Of a stretch of 64,000 nt of DNA, positions 32,131 to 44,921 are shown piece by piece (position 1 is the stretch's first letter; every line of letters begins with the position of its first letter). Origin of the DNA: Amoebidium appalachense (Eukaryota; Ichthyosporea); NCBI GenBank assembly GCA_963693365.1, contig CAVNZM010000003.1, positions 13,950,001 to 14,014,000 on the forward strand. The letters run 5' to 3'. The position numbers and the translations under genes were made by a program. Below the pieces are notes generated by a model. The model saw only the letters and a list, made by a program, of their open reading frames with translations, searched no databases and was not told the DNA's origin.

Positions 32131-33678
32131 ATGGTCCCCAAACATCCTCTGCTTCTGGCTGCAGCCCTTGCCATTATCTGGCAGGGGCCCGCCTACGCCA
32201 ACAGTATCCGCTCTAACGCGGACCCCTCCGACGATGACCCTTCTGACTTTACCCCTTTCCGCCTCGGGGATAGTGATGAGGTTATGCCAAAGGCGAATTT
32301 CCGTCTTCCCCCGCCCAAGGATGTCGACGGTGGGATGACCGACGACTCTGAGGATTATGTTGACTCAGATGACTCCGGTACGTTCCGTGATCCCCTTGGT
32401 ATATCTCTTGGACTGAAACACAACTCCGACAAACCTTCTCAGGATGAAGCTAAAATTGCACCAACCGAAGAGGATCCGGCCATTCCAGCCCGGAGGCTCC
32501 CAGTTTCTGCCTCCGAAAAACCCCCCGCAACACCAGAAATCATCACCCCTAAACAACTGGACAAGGAAAACACAAACCCCTCCGCACCCGAATTCGTACC
32601 CGATGGTCGTGCCATCGTACTGGAAAACCAGCCCGCTGAAAGCAACGAAAAACCCCCGATTCCACCGCCCAGCTCGGAGCCCTCCCCTACTGTCGAACCC
32701 CCCCAATCACCAGCATCCGACCCTACCCCGCCGACCGCAAAATCCGTTGATGTAACGCCACAACCGGCAGTCATTGCTAGTGCGGCTGCCGACGGTGGGC
32801 AGGTGACGCCCCCCGAACCTACCCCTGTGGAGAGTTACACAACATCCTCGGATAAAGGAGCCAAGAACACATGGATCGCGGTGATAGGGATAATCGTGAG
32901 TGTTGGGCTGTGCGTCTGTGTGGGAGGGTTGTTGTTCTGCCTTCGCCGTCAGCGCGTAAAGAAAAGCGAAGCAATGAAGAACGGCTCATTTCTTCGCACT
33001 TCCATTCAAGCACGCAGCTCCAAGCCTGGTGGAACCCTCAATGTCAAATCACCGCCCAAACCCTCCGCTTTTGTTGTCTCCCTCCCTTCTCCCACCGAAG
33101 CGGTTTTCCTGGACAGGGGCGGTGAACATGACCTGTTTGCCCATGACACCACGCCATCAGCCCTACGCCCTCATGCATCGTTTTCCACCGAGGCGATTTC
33201 GCCCAACACGGCGCGTAAAAGGCCGTCACAGAGCCTTTCCCCACGTCAGATGGGTGAGCAGCAGCAGCCGTTGAGACGGAGCAGCAGTGGAATTAACCTG
33301 AACAAGAAGGGGTTAAGTGCGCAAGGTAGCGGCATGATCCGATCGAATTCGATCGAATTTGGGCAGATGTCGCCGTCGGGTGCAACGGGAAGAAAGGATC
33401 GGTGGCAGAATATTGACTTGGCTCCGGACCAGCAGTCTACACCAGAGGACTCTCCTAGGCAAGGGTATGGGTGTGTACGTGTGTGTTTGTGGGTGCACGT
33501 GTGTGGGTGGGTGGGTTTGTGTGTGTGTGTTTGAGCGTGGGTGTGGATGTGTGCGGGTGTGTGGTTGGGTGGGTGGGTGCACAAGCGTTCATGTATGCTT
33601 TTGTGGGTGGGTGGGTGGGTGTTTGAAGCGGTAACCGTTCACGGGTGTGTGTGTATAGTGCGTGGGGGAAGGGGAGAG

Positions 33679-33709
<31 letters not shown>

Positions 33710-34312
33710 AAGGGGGGGGGGGGGGGGGGGGGCTTCATTTTTGTCTGTCTTTCCATGAAAACTATCTTTTTTTTCTTGTGTAACACTGTACTTTGTTGCC
33801 TGTACGTGACACGTTTTAGTCCCCCCCCCCCCCCCCCCCCCCCCCCCAACACACACACACACACACGCAAAAAGAAAAAAATAAATAAATAAAAAAACCA
33901 CTGCACCCTCCACCCTTCCCCGTGCCATACACACGCCTACATCCCTCCCACGTCTTCAACCCCCACCTGTCTTCCAACAACATCACCACCACCACCCACT
34001 CAACACTAAACCTCGTTTCCCGGTCAATATAGATCACCCCTCACAAATCCCTCCCTCGCTCCCTCTCCTATACAGACACCCCCCCCCCCCCTCCCCCCTC
34101 CCCCTCCCCCTTCCCCCCCCCCCCCCCCCCCCCCCTTCCCCCCCGGCTTCTTATCTGTTTGAGTTTCTACGTTCCATATATGTCGGGTTGCATTTGTATT
34201 CTGCACTTCATTACATCCTCCCCCCCGGGCACCCTTCCCCATCTCTTTCCTTCTTCCCAGCCTTCCCCCCCCCCCATCCCCTCCCCCCAGGTTTTGGGCT
34301 ATCGTCGAGTAG
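32131..34312 (+). CDS. Unrecognised type I membrane protein, 2 exons proposed
   Basis: Exon 1 (32131-33464) encodes 444 residues. A signal peptide (about 1-24) precedes an acidic, Asp/Ser/Pro-rich extracellular region (25-245). A single transmembrane helix (about 247-271, TWIAVIGIIVSVGLCVCVGG) is followed by the basic stop-transfer RRQRVKK. A Ser/Pro/Arg-rich cytosolic tail of about 175 residues has possible phosphosites such as RRSSSG and SQSLSPR. I recognise no domain. Layout resembles a mucin-like receptor or adhesion stub, but that is only architecture. The frame runs into GT repeats after 33464, where GG|GTATGG is a likely donor. A C-rich acceptor at 34289-34290 would add GFWAIVE and a stop (34310-34312), giving 451 aa. 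Exon 2 is tentative; exon 1 is solid because the composition and frame are clean. Confidence 0.6.
33465..34290. repeat. Proposed intron: GT/GGGT, poly-G and poly-C
   Basis: GTGT/GGGT-rich DNA to 33660, G-runs 33680-33732, unique 33733-33820, C-run 33821-33847, unique 33890-34075, then C-runs to 34144. A further unique island lies at 34145-34215. Confidence 0.7.
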
Positions 34313-34811
34313 CTTCTGCCTGCACATTTGTGTCTTATGGCTTTGCATTTTTTATGATTAATTGTCCTACAATGTCCGTTCTCTAGGTGCATACACGTCA
34401 TGCCCCATTCCACTTCATGGCTTTCGCTTGTTTCCCTTTTCCTATACCTCCTGCCCCCCCCCCCCCCCCCCCCCTCCCTTTTTTCTTTTTGAGCCCGTTG
34501 CAATTTTTTTTGCACGGGCGAATTGGTGCACTTTTTATTGACTGAACAATCATATTGAAGCCTGCATGTGTCTTGAGCAGGAGGAAGGGGGGGGGGGGGG
34601 GGGGGGGGGGGGGAAGGTGAGTGGGGGGTTGGGTTGGTGATGATGGTTGCTGTGTACTTCGAGAGGGGGTGAGGGGAGGGGAGGAGGGGGAAGGGGGGGG
34701 GGGGGGGGGGGGGAAGGGGGGAAGAGAGAGACAGACAGGGGAGGTTGAGAGGGATGCGGGGGCGAAAGAGGTGTGTGGGTTGTGGGTGGGTGGGTGGGTG
34801 GGTGGGTGGGG

Positions 34812-34848
<37 letters not shown>

Positions 34849-35246
34849 CTTGGTGTTGGAACCCCAATGATTGTATGACAACAGCCCTTTTTGCTTGCTA
34901 CCCTGTAGTTTGTGGTTAAACTCTTTTTCCGTCGTTTGCATTGAGGGGGAAGAGGGTGAGCCCGGGGGGAGGGGGGGGAGGTAGGGAAGAGAGATGAAAG
35001 GGTGTTGTGTTCGTTGTCGAGGTTGGGGACTTGAGTGTTTTCTGGTCTGTAATCTCATTGAACCGGTATTATATATCCGTGTTGCTTCATTGTGATCATT
35101 ATGTTCTATTATGAACTCTACCCCCTTTCGTGACGGTGGGCTCCGGATGTTTCCCCTCTCCGTGTGTAGATTTGTTGCATATATGCCTTACTTTGTCTAT
35201 TTCAAGGTTGTGTTTCGTGCTGCATATGACTCCTCCCCTCCAGTTC

Positions 35247-35330
<84 letters not shown>

Positions 35331-35574
35331 AAAATTGCATGCTTGATTTACATGGTTATTTCTGCACATTGTGTTATGGCCTACACCCTGTTTCTCTTCT
35401 TGCCTGGGCTTCGTTGTGTGGCACACCCTAACACCATTCTCCAACGTTACACACGTGCGCGCGTACACACACAGACACACACACACACCGTCCCTCCCTC
35501 CCTCTCCCCTTCTGCCTCTCACTCACTCAGACACACACGCACACACACACACACACACTCTATCTATCTGTCTC

Positions 35575-35622
<48 letters not shown>

Positions 35623-35851
35623 ACACAGGGTTGGGCTGGACGAGATCGACATCTGAATGCCGTAGCTTCTTGCATAGACATGTGCCTATTTTTGCGACAT
35701 AATTTTTAAATAGCAATAACACTTATCATAGTGGGTTGGTAACAATATTCGCTTACCATGGTGGCTAGCTTTTTTGGTTGGGTTTTTTCGTCATTCTTTC
35801 TTCTTCCTTCCTTTCTTTCTTTTTTTTTTTTTTTTTTTTTTTTCTCTTTTC

Positions 35852-35886
<35 letters not shown>

Positions 35887-36000
35887 TGTTTTCGTGACTT
35901 CAAGTTAGGTTCATTCGAGTGGTCCCCTTTAGCCCTATTTGTTGAGCGAAAGCGAGTTTTCTGTCAGCCTTTAATCCTTTTTTTACCGCAGTAGCAGTGT
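34313..36000. other. Intergenic, no gene seen; several homopolymer tracts
   Basis: Unique islands between a C-run (34454-34474), G-runs (34588-34612, 34810-34848), (CA)n (35247-35317), C-run (35577-35608) and T-run/C-run (35821-35884). Some of the first part is probably 3' UTR of the preceding gene. Confidence 0.5.
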
Positions 36001-36339
36001 TTGTTGGGAAATGTTTAACGCCCCTGTGGTGTTATTATGGTAGCTGAAGTGCTTCGATAATTTATCCTCGAACCCACAGGTAGATACCGTAGATTCTATA
36101 AACTAAGGGCGGAAGAAATGGATTACGGCTGGCTGCTCGTTCAGATATTATAATGACAGATGCTACAAAGGTAGTGTTAACGAGGTGTTTCCACGCCACC
36201 AGGATGAATTTGTGTACACATGTGCACGGCCATGTGACCACACAAGAAGGGCATGCTTGGCCAAATTTTCAACTCTGGAGTATCAGCAGTCTATTTGTTT
36301 CTTCACATGGAGCTTGGTGAAAGGAGTTTGGCATGGCCA

Positions 36340-36895
36340 GGGTGTGCACGTGTCACACAGTTACTGTTTTAGATCAAACTTGCACGTGTTCGTTGTGACG
36401 TTCGAAACTTCGCACTAGCTTCCGCATACGTGCACGTGACACTGTACACATTTCATATTTGTTGACATCACAAACAACAGAACGTCACCCTTTCCACCGT
36501 AATAAGTTATACCAAGGCACACGTTACACCAAATTTACGTGTACGGCGACGTCGCACTCGTGTGTGCGTGCAGCATGCATGTGCACGAACTGGTGAGTGC
36601 ACGTAATACATGTGGCAAACATGCATCATGAATTGATTGTGCACAACATGCCTGTAGAAGATTGTCCACACTTGAAGCGGTCAGCTTTTGCTCGTATCAT
36701 GGAGGGGCGTTTAATATCCACGACATCCCCTCCGAGGGCGTCGGGCGGAAAAGGCCCTCGTCACGTGACTTGTCTGTCTGTCTAAACTTCGTACCCGGAA
36801 CTTCGGAAGGACATGTGACAGTGCAAGACGCAAGCTAACACGGTGACACAAAAGTGGCGCCGTTAGTGTGCACGTGGCTTTGGCACGTGCATGCA
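36340..36895. promoter_or_regulatory. Cluster of six CACGTG palindromes
   Basis: CACGTG occurs at 36347, 36383, 36433, 36762, 36871 and 36884, with many GTGCAC/ACGTG near matches. Roughly 0.13 would be expected by chance in this length at even base composition. CACGTG is the E-box/G-box core of bHLH and bZIP factors. The cluster lies 1.1-1.7 kb upstream of the ceramide kinase frame. Function not shown. Confidence 0.4.
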
Positions 36896-37117
36896 CATCG
36901 CTGGTGGAGCGCCAACACAGGCATCCGCGCGGGCATCGCAGTAAATGCAAATGCATGCACGATAAAAACTTTTTTTTTTCCAGTAATGAATGCTTGAAGC
37001 ACCACAATATATATCTGAAGTGAACTTGAAGCTTTCAAGTTGAACTTCACACAAGGAAAAAACACGTCGCACAAGCTAGCCTTGAAGGCTTGCACCAGTG
37101 CTTGTTTACAAAAGTGG

Positions 37118-37263
37118 CCAATCAAACGCTTGCATCATATGAAATTCTATCAGGTACAAATTTCCAACCAATAGGAAGCGATCAAACATAAACTGAGCTC
37201 TGATGCGGTGTACTTTAAACCAATAGGAAAATAGAAATCTTTTGAGCTTCCGTTTTATCCAAT
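37118..37263 (+). promoter_or_regulatory. Four same-strand CCAAT boxes
   Basis: CCAAT at 37118, 37168, 37220 and 37259, all in + orientation with 39-52-base spacing (contexts CCAATCAAA and CCAATAGGA). CCAAT is the NF-Y/HAP binding site. They lie about 0.8-1.0 kb upstream of the ceramide kinase start. Either an extended promoter or chance in CCAAT-rich DNA. Confidence 0.35.
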
Positions 37264-38028
37264 CAAAAGCGATCCAGCTTCATTTGCTCTGGTAATCGTG
37301 GGATCCAGGGTTTCCATTGCAAAGCAGCTGTAAATTGACGTATCTTGAACTAATGTTGAGAACCATAACTTGCTATAATTAGTAAATAATACAGCATAAC
37401 CGACACACTTTATCGCATATTATGATATAAATTAAAATGAGGATTGTACGCAATATTATTACTTGGATTGATTGACTGGTCATCGTCCAAAATAATTCGA
37501 ATGCTTCTATGCAAAAGTGTCTAAAGGGGGGTTTTTCTTGCCCAGGCGTCGATGACGTTTTTACAACTCAGGTGAAAGGCTTCAGTCGAGCGAAAGCTGG
37601 AAGGAAACGAAAGGTTTTGGCCAAGCCATTCTTCCAATTCCCTACACAAGCGGTTAGCGTTTGATGCTAGCTGCAAAGGCTTTTGTAAAAACTGGTACAC
37701 CCAATCTTTCTTTTAACTTTGAATTCCCCCTTCACGTGCACAGCGCAGTTTCTGCATCAGGGCATTCAGCTATAGGGGCCAACGGAGGCTAAAACGTGAA
37801 GGTGCACTTTTCCTTCATTTTGTATTCCCTCCTTACCTTTATGTGTGGCTTAGAAAAAATCATCGAGAACAAAAAACACAGCTCCGAATGCTTGGCTATT
37901 GACACTTGAGTTCTGGCCAGTTTTTTTTTTCTGTGCATTTAACATCGTCAATAACTCATCTCCTTAGTGCACCAAGTGAGCACCTTCGTTTAATTCGCTG
38001 GCAAGAACAACATATGGAAGATTAGGCA

Positions 38029-39886
38029 ATGCGACGTTTTTTTAAGAACATACACTCTACCTTAAAGCGGCAAATACTCACCAAATCTCGCGTTTTTCCA
38101 CCCCAATCTCTCTTCTTCTCGTTGTACAGAAAACCTCCATCTGCGACCATGACAGTAACAGTCGAGTCTAAGGAGTATGGTTGGCGGATGCCCAATCCTT
38201 TCGCGCTAATTTCGAAAAACCCCAAGAGTCTTATCAGTTCACAAATAGAACCCAGGCAGAACATCCTTGATACAGACCCCAGCATTGAAAATTTCGAGTT
38301 GAAAAAGAACTATGATCAAATCAACTACACAGTCTCTTCAGATTGCCTTGAATGGACAGATGCATCGGGCACCACACACACTCTCTTTCTGAAGGATGTA
38401 GTTGCAATAGTTCAAAACGAGAAAACGGCGTTGCAGAGCGTAAACACGGTGAAAGATGATTTGTCGACGGAGATAGAGCGCAGGTTTCTGCTGCCGACGG
38501 TGCGTGTGCACACAGTGGAAAGATGGAGGGACTGCACATGGACGGTCAGGTGGCAAGACATAGACTTCTTGTCGTATGTCTCCCCCCCCCCCCTTCCCCC
38601 CCTCCACCTTCCCCCCTGCCAAACCCCCTCTCTTCTCTGCCCCCCCTTGTACAGCCACCACGTCAAGCCACAGAGGTTGTGCCCCGCGTTCTTCCAAATT
38701 GCTGTGTGCTTATGTTAGCATGTGTGCTGGCCATTCTTCGCAATTCATTAGTTCTTCGCATTGTGCAACACTGTTCTCCTGTTTTCGCCGGCACCGGATG
38801 GCTGCCCACCCTACACCGTAGGAACACTTGCCTATGTGCACACACATGGGCAAAGACATTGGCACATCCACAACAACACCCCCCACACACACCCCCCACC
38901 CCTCCCTCCTCCCCATTCCCCCCTCCCCCCTCCCCCCTACTTTATCCTGTCTTGACTGATGTATGTCTGCTATGGGTTTTGATCCCCTTTCTATTAAAAA
39001 CCCCTCCAAACACACACAAACTCAACCCCACACGACCACGAAGACCACCCCCACCACCACCACTACCATACCACCAGCACCTACTTTTGTTACTCTTACT
39101 TGCTGGGCGCCTTAGTGCTTGCTCTCTGCTTTTCTTGCACACGTGTTCGGTGTGTGCACACAGTTTTGGTAGGCTAGGGCCTGGATGGATGGATGTGCTC
39201 TATTTGTTGCTGTCTTGTGTGTATGCAGTTGTGCTTGGAAGAAGAAAAAAAACGTATCAACACAATGCTTACAAGTGGCATGTTTAATACATCATGTCAT
39301 AGTGTTTCACCATATCTCTACCCCCCTCCACATGCCTGTAATTTATTTGGTCGTTTGCACGCTCTTAAACACCAACATGCTAAGCCTCTTCTGTATTCTT
39401 CCATATATACTAATTGCTGCTCCTGGTTTTTCATTTCATCGAACCCGTTTGTGGTAACATCTAGCCCGTTGTTTATATATCATTTAACCCGTTTTTCATA
39501 TTAATCCCCCTGTTTCCCATCTCAATGAACATGTTCTCCATTTTATCCACCTTCTTCTTTCCCCAGTAAAATAACCCACTCCCCACCCACACAGCGTACA
39601 CACCGCCTCCCAAGTCGCCTTACAGGTCAACTCCGCTCTTCAAGCAAACGCCGAGCGCCCCAAACGACTCCTTGCCTTCATTAATCCTTTTGGGGGCAAG
39701 AGGTTGGCACCGACGGTGTACCAAAACGTCGTTTCGCCGTTGTTTAACCTAGCAGGGGTTCATGTTGAGGTGGTGGTGACGGAGAGGGGGGGTCACGCCG
39801 CTGAGGTTGTTGGGAGGGAGGATCTGGGCCGGTGGGACGGGTTGGTTGCTGTGGGGGGCGATGGGTTTTTCAGTGAGGTTGGAACT

Positions 39887-39919
<33 letters not shown>

Positions 39920-40612
39920 TGCCCCCTCCTTTCGTTCTCCTTCTCTCATTGCCTTTTTATGTTCTGCGGTGTTTGTCCTTTTTTAGTCATTATAATGAGT
40001 AACTAATCCCCCCCCCCCCCCCCCCCCCCCCAATTCTTCCCTTCCCGTGTCTCTCTTCCTCTCGCTCTCTCTCTCAATATTCCTTCCTCACTCCCTCGCT
40101 GGCTCAATGCCTCCTCGCCCTCTTTCCCCTTTTTTTATCCCCCCCCCCCCCCCTCCTCCCCCCGGTGCAGTTGTGTGCGCTAATTATAGTTGGTATCGTA
40201 AATAACCTCTTTTTCTACACACACACACATCACACATCACACACACACATGCGCGCGCGCACGCACACATACACACACACACACACACTCACATCATCCA
40301 ATACAAACACCACTGACCCCGTTTTCCGCTTTTCAGGTTCTAAACGCACTTACCCACCGTTCGGACCGACCCGAAACTCTCCAAATCGGGCTGATACCCG
40401 GCGGGTCGACCAACTGCGTTGTCCAAACGGCCCAAGGGGCAAACGATCCGGTCACAGCTACACTCCAAATAATCACGGGGGCAAGATTGGCTCATGATTT
40501 GTGTTTGGTATCTGCGGGAGATATGCGAAAATACGCCGCGTCGATGGTGGCGTATGGGTTCTATGGGGATATTATCGCAAATTCCAACTCATTGAGGTAC
40601 GTACATACACAA

Positions 40613-40643
<31 letters not shown>

Positions 40644-40782
40644 ACACACACACCCACCCACCCACACGCACACACCTCTTCTCGACAACATTCTAATCGA
40701 GTGATTGGAATGGTTTTGATGTATGTTTTGCATCCACACCCCCATCTGCACAAAAGGATTTGTTGTTTCCTTTTTTTAATTT

Positions 40783-40814
<32 letters not shown>

Positions 40815-40897
40815 CCTCCCTCCCTCCCTCCCTCCCTCCCTCCCTCCCTCCCTCCCTCCCTCCCTCCCTCCCTCCCTCCCTCCCTCCCTCCCTCCCT

Positions 40898-40948
<51 letters not shown>

Positions 40949-41863
40949 GAAATAGGGAAAGAACTTAAAACTGATGGTTATCACAGTGGGTTAGTGTCTT
41001 CCTCTCATGTCCTTTGGTATCTCACTGCATACCCCATATGAAATATCGCTGATTATCTGCTGACTATCTCCCTTCGCAGGTGGATGGGCCCCACCCGCTA
41101 CGACTACACAGGGCTCCAAATGTTCATGCGCAAGCAGTCCTACCCAATGAAAATGTACCTACGCCTCGCAAATATCCAACGGGGAACAGGGGGGGTATGT
41201 GTTTCCGGGTGCGCTCACTGTCCCAAGGATCCCCCCACATGTGAAATTTCAATCCTTCACGATGACGAAAAGGGCGCCTCGGCGGCGGCGATGCTCCAAA
41301 CGCTCGAATCGATGAGCGAGGAGGAGTTGAGCAGGGAGGGATGGAAGATTGTCGATGGGAAATTTATTTGCATTAATGTTTTGGCGACTGCGTGTAAGAG
41401 CCCTCACGCGCCCAAAGGGATGGCCCCGCACGCGCACCTCAGCGACGGGTGTTTAGAGGTCGTTTTGGTAAGAGACTGCGCGCACCCTCTCTACCTTGCG
41501 CACTTGGCGTGTCTTGCGAACCCGAAAGCGGATCATTTCGATTTTGATTTCGTCGAAAATTACAAGGTCAAAGAGGCGGTTTTTGCTGCCCCGGGGGGTG
41601 CTGCGGGGGCCGCTGGCGGAGAAATTCAGGGGAACTGGATGGCGGATGGGGAGCTTTTTCCTAATGGGGTGGTGCATTTGAAAGCGAGATCGAATTTCGT
41701 TCATGTTTTTGGTACGAGGCCGTACTTCCCGCCCTCCGTCACGCCAAATCTTAAACTGAAACCGTCGGAAATCGTGGATTGTCAGGTTGGATCGGGCAGT
41801 GGTGAAGGTGGGAGGGCAGGGGTGGTGGGTGCTGGGGAGAAGGGAGCACCGACTGCGGTATAA
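38029..41863 (+). CDS. CERK: Ceramide kinase, 4 exons
   Basis: Phosphorylates ceramide to ceramide-1-phosphate at Golgi/plasma membranes. Exons: 38029-38573, 39595-39877, 40337-40596, 41080-41863; phases 2, 2 and 2 with 0 in between all agree. A PH-like N-terminal region comes first. The diacylglycerol-kinase catalytic fold follows with FINPFGGKR, VAVGGDGFFSE (GGDG nucleotide loop), LIPGGSTNCV and AYGFYGDII. CERK-specific features are RWMGPTRYDYTGL, the Cys motif CVSGCAHC (human CRAGCFVC) and a C-terminal WMADGE block (human WNCDGE). These separate it from sphingosine kinase. Length is 623 aa from 38029 or 583 aa from the in-frame ATG at 38149. The latter has a purine at -3 and is as likely; the extra N-terminus is basic. 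Human CERK is 537 aa. Introns carry C-runs, (CA)n and a (TCCC)n array. Confidence 0.93.
39886..40160. repeat. Three poly-C runs in CERK intron 2
   Basis: C-runs at about 39889-39919, 40008-40031 and 40139-40153 on the sense strand, followed by a short (CA)n near the exon 3 acceptor. Confidence 0.9.
40613..40946. repeat. C-run, (CA)n, (CT)n and (TCCC)n in CERK intron 3
   Basis: C-run/(CA)n at 40613-40652, (TC)n at 40791-40814, a (TCCC)n array of about 22 units (40813-40899), a C-run and (CT)n to 40944. Pyrimidine-only for about 150 bases on the sense strand. Confidence 0.95.
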
Positions 41864-41942
41864 ACAGGTGTAATGTGAGTGTTTTTTATGGGTCGTTCTA
41901 ATACTTAGGGTTTTCTTTTCTTTTCTCTTCTTTTTTTTTTTT

Positions 41943-41974
<32 letters not shown>

Positions 41975-42412
41975 GGGGGAGGGGGGTGGGGAGGGGGGGA
42001 GGGGGGGGGGGGGGGGGGGCACCACGAGTGGTCATGGGCAGCTGTGGTTTTGTGTGTGCGCGCGCCTATTTTTTGTACCTGCTGTTTGAGAATGAAGTTT
42101 AATTGAATGTTCCAAGTTTGTCATACGCCATGTAACATCCACGGACTTCGGATTTCTCTTTTTTTTTTTTTTTTCTATTATGATAGTTCCCTGTTTATGT
42201 ATGCTATATCAGATCTCAAAAAGAGATTAAGTGAACAACAGTGTTTTTGTAATGAGTACCTGTAGATGCCTAATGCAGAGATACGCGTAATTGCGCAATT
42301 GGGAATTATTGCTGGTGGGTGTCGGCTGTTCTTACAGTATATAGTGCTAGTCTGTAAGTTTGGTATGTTTTCGACGCGATGGCATCGTGTCTTTGCAAGT
42401 AGGTTTGTTGAA

Positions 42413-42485
<73 letters not shown>

Positions 42486-42812
42486 TCGGAATGCAGGCTG
42501 GTTCAAGGAAATGCTAGTCACCTGGCAGTTACATATCAAAGGGATAAATTCCCTCGATACACTGATTTTTGGTTGTTTTGAAAGAAAAAGTGGGAAAGAC
42601 AGGAATAAAGGAAAAGAGAAGAAAAAGGCGGTGTTGCCTCGGTAAGGCGCCTGCAAAATAGAAAACACATTGTGTAAAGGAGATATCGTGTCTGTGGAGA
42701 AAAGAGCACATATGCACAGTACGTACACAACCCTTCAGCATCTCTGCGGCAATATGACCATGCATGTTGGTATTTTTGTTGGGCCGAGCCGGTTTTCCCT
42801 GGCCCCCCGGCC

Positions 42813-42857
<45 letters not shown>

Positions 42858-42882
42858 AGCCAAACAATTGTGTGCACGCATT

Positions 42883-42916
<34 letters not shown>

Positions 42917-43135
42917 TGGCCTCCTTCCCAGAGTCACTAAGTGAACCATGTAAAAAGTACCACAACCACCACAATATTGATTACACTGCACATGCATGCT
43001 CTCTGTCTCTCCCTCTCCCTCTCTCTCGACTCCCTCCCTCCCTCCCCCCCTCCCCCCTCCCCCCCCCCCTCTCTCTTCCCTCTCCCCCTCCCTCATTCTC
43101 TCTCTGTCTCTCTCTCTCTCTCTCTTTCTCTCTCG

Positions 43136-43166
<31 letters not shown>

Positions 43167-43218
43167 TGTGAAGTCGTGCAAACCAAAGTCAGTGTTAACG
43201 CACACACACACACACATT
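41864..43218. other. Intergenic: T/G/C homopolymers, (CA)n, (CT)n; no gene
   Basis: Probable CERK 3' UTR at first. T-run/G-run at 41932-41972 and G-runs to 42019; (CA)n 42417-42482; C-run of nearly 40 at 42817-42855; (CT)n/(GT)n at 43000-43170. No supported frame. Confidence 0.6.
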
Positions 43219-43270
43219 TGGTTTAGGGTTTACGTTAGGATTTGTAGGGTTTAAGGTTTAGGGTTAGGCA
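43217..43270 (+). repeat. Degenerate TTTAGGG (telomere-like) tract
   Basis: Words GGTTTAGGGTTTACG, TTAGGATTTGTAGGGTTTAAG and GTTTAGGGTTAGG in about 50 bases, i.e. five or six imperfect TTTAGGG units. Interstitial, followed by a dispersed element copy. Confidence 0.6.
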
Positions 43271-43304
43271 GGGGTGTCGGGGGTGGGGAAGTGGGGGGGG
43301 AGGG

Positions 43305-43555
43305 GTTTGAATGCGTCATAAAGTACGAAGTACACAAGAACAACGGATAACACCGCGATGCAGAATGCAAACCATACATAAAGAGTATGCATAATAAGCA
43401 GTGCCCATCCTCAGGGGGGGCCAACGTCATCCACAGTACCCGAGTTTCGACCCATTCACCTCGTTAACGAAACCCAACTCAGATACTGTTTCACTTGAAC
43501 ATGGGTTGGTCACCCGTCTTGATCAGAGACGAGCAGGGTTACTTATGCAGGCAAA

Positions 43556-43604
<49 letters not shown>

Positions 43605-43605
43605 G
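43305..43605 (+). repeat. Dispersed element copy 3 with terminal G-run
   Basis: Matches 15091-15340 closely (GTTTGAATGCGTCATAAAG ... ACGAGCAGGGTTACTTATGC) and ends in an uninterrupted G-run of about 45 (43556-43601). It is outside any gene, unlike the copies in folliculin. Confidence 0.8.
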
Positions 43606-43780
43606 GGAAGGGAGGGGATTATATATGATGCCAGCTATGAACAATTGATAGTTGCACATTTCTGTAACTGTGGCGCTTTTATTCATGGAACGTTGCCGTG
43701 ATATGTACCAATGTGTATTACACAAATAGTGCATGACAATTGTACATAACCATTATTCACTACTGGTTCGTGATGTGGAC

Positions 43781-43823
<43 letters not shown>

Positions 43824-44876
43824 AAAAAAAAAAAAAACGAAAAAAAGAAAGGACGAAAGAAAGGAAAAGACAAAACAAAAAACACAGACACAGACAAATG
43901 AATTGTTGCCCTCTCTCTAATACAACACATAACTTTGAGCTACACCCCCCCCCCCCCCCCCCCCCCCCAAACAACAACAACAACAACAACACACAGACAC
44001 AGACATAGACACACACACACACACACAAAAAAAAACCATTGCCCAGGAAGTAAGTACGTGCTATGCAGCAACAGTGAAATGGACGTGTGTGTGTGTGTGT
44101 GTGTATGTGCGTACGGGTGTGAACGGTTGTCTGCGCATGCACGTATGTTTATCTGTGCACGTGTGTGTCTGTTGCATTGATGTGTGGTTTTGTGGCTGCG
44201 TGTGTGTGTGTGTGTGTGTATGTGTGTGTGTGTTTCTGAGTGTCTACGTGTGTGTGGTGGGGGGGGAAGGGGGACCGGGGGGGGGGGGGGGGGGTCAGGA
44301 AAAAAATTAGTTTGTTTAGAAGTGAAAGGTGGGGCGAAGGAAGGAGCTAAGGGCAACGACGTGCATAACGTTATATCGGACAAATAAAAGGGGTCAAGGG
44401 GGGAAGAGGGAAGGAAAAGGCATGGAAAGGGGAGCGGGGGGAAGGGGGGAGGGAGCAAGGGCCACTGAGACTCAAGACGTGGAGAAAGAGAGAGGAGAAG
44501 AGAAGGAGGTAGAAAGGAAAGGCCCTATGTTACATAGAATTGTGCTCGTGGGCGCGTGTGTGTACGTGAGTGCGTGAGTGCGTGTGTGCGTGAGTGAGCT
44601 GCGTGGGTTTGTAAAACATATCGTATTGTGTAAGGAACCCAGCTAGCAGCTATACAAGTCCCTGCTTATCTGCGTTTGTATTAGGTTTCGCGGATTTAAT
44701 AACGTTTACGTGTGTGTTATGTGGGGAGTGTCCCACGGTATGCGAGTGTGTATGTGCGCGCTGTACGTGCAAACTTTTCCAAAAAGGCTCTCGTGAACGT
44801 GGGCAAAGGCAGAGAGAAATGGAGGCAGGGGGGGTGGGCTAGTGGGGGACGGGAGGGGAGAGGAAGGGGGGGGGGG

Positions 44877-44921
<45 letters not shown>

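Noticed and set aside
36185-36418. 77-codon frame within the E-box cluster
   Set aside because: Short, no family likeness, and the surrounding DNA is better described by its repeated CACGTG/GTGCAC words.
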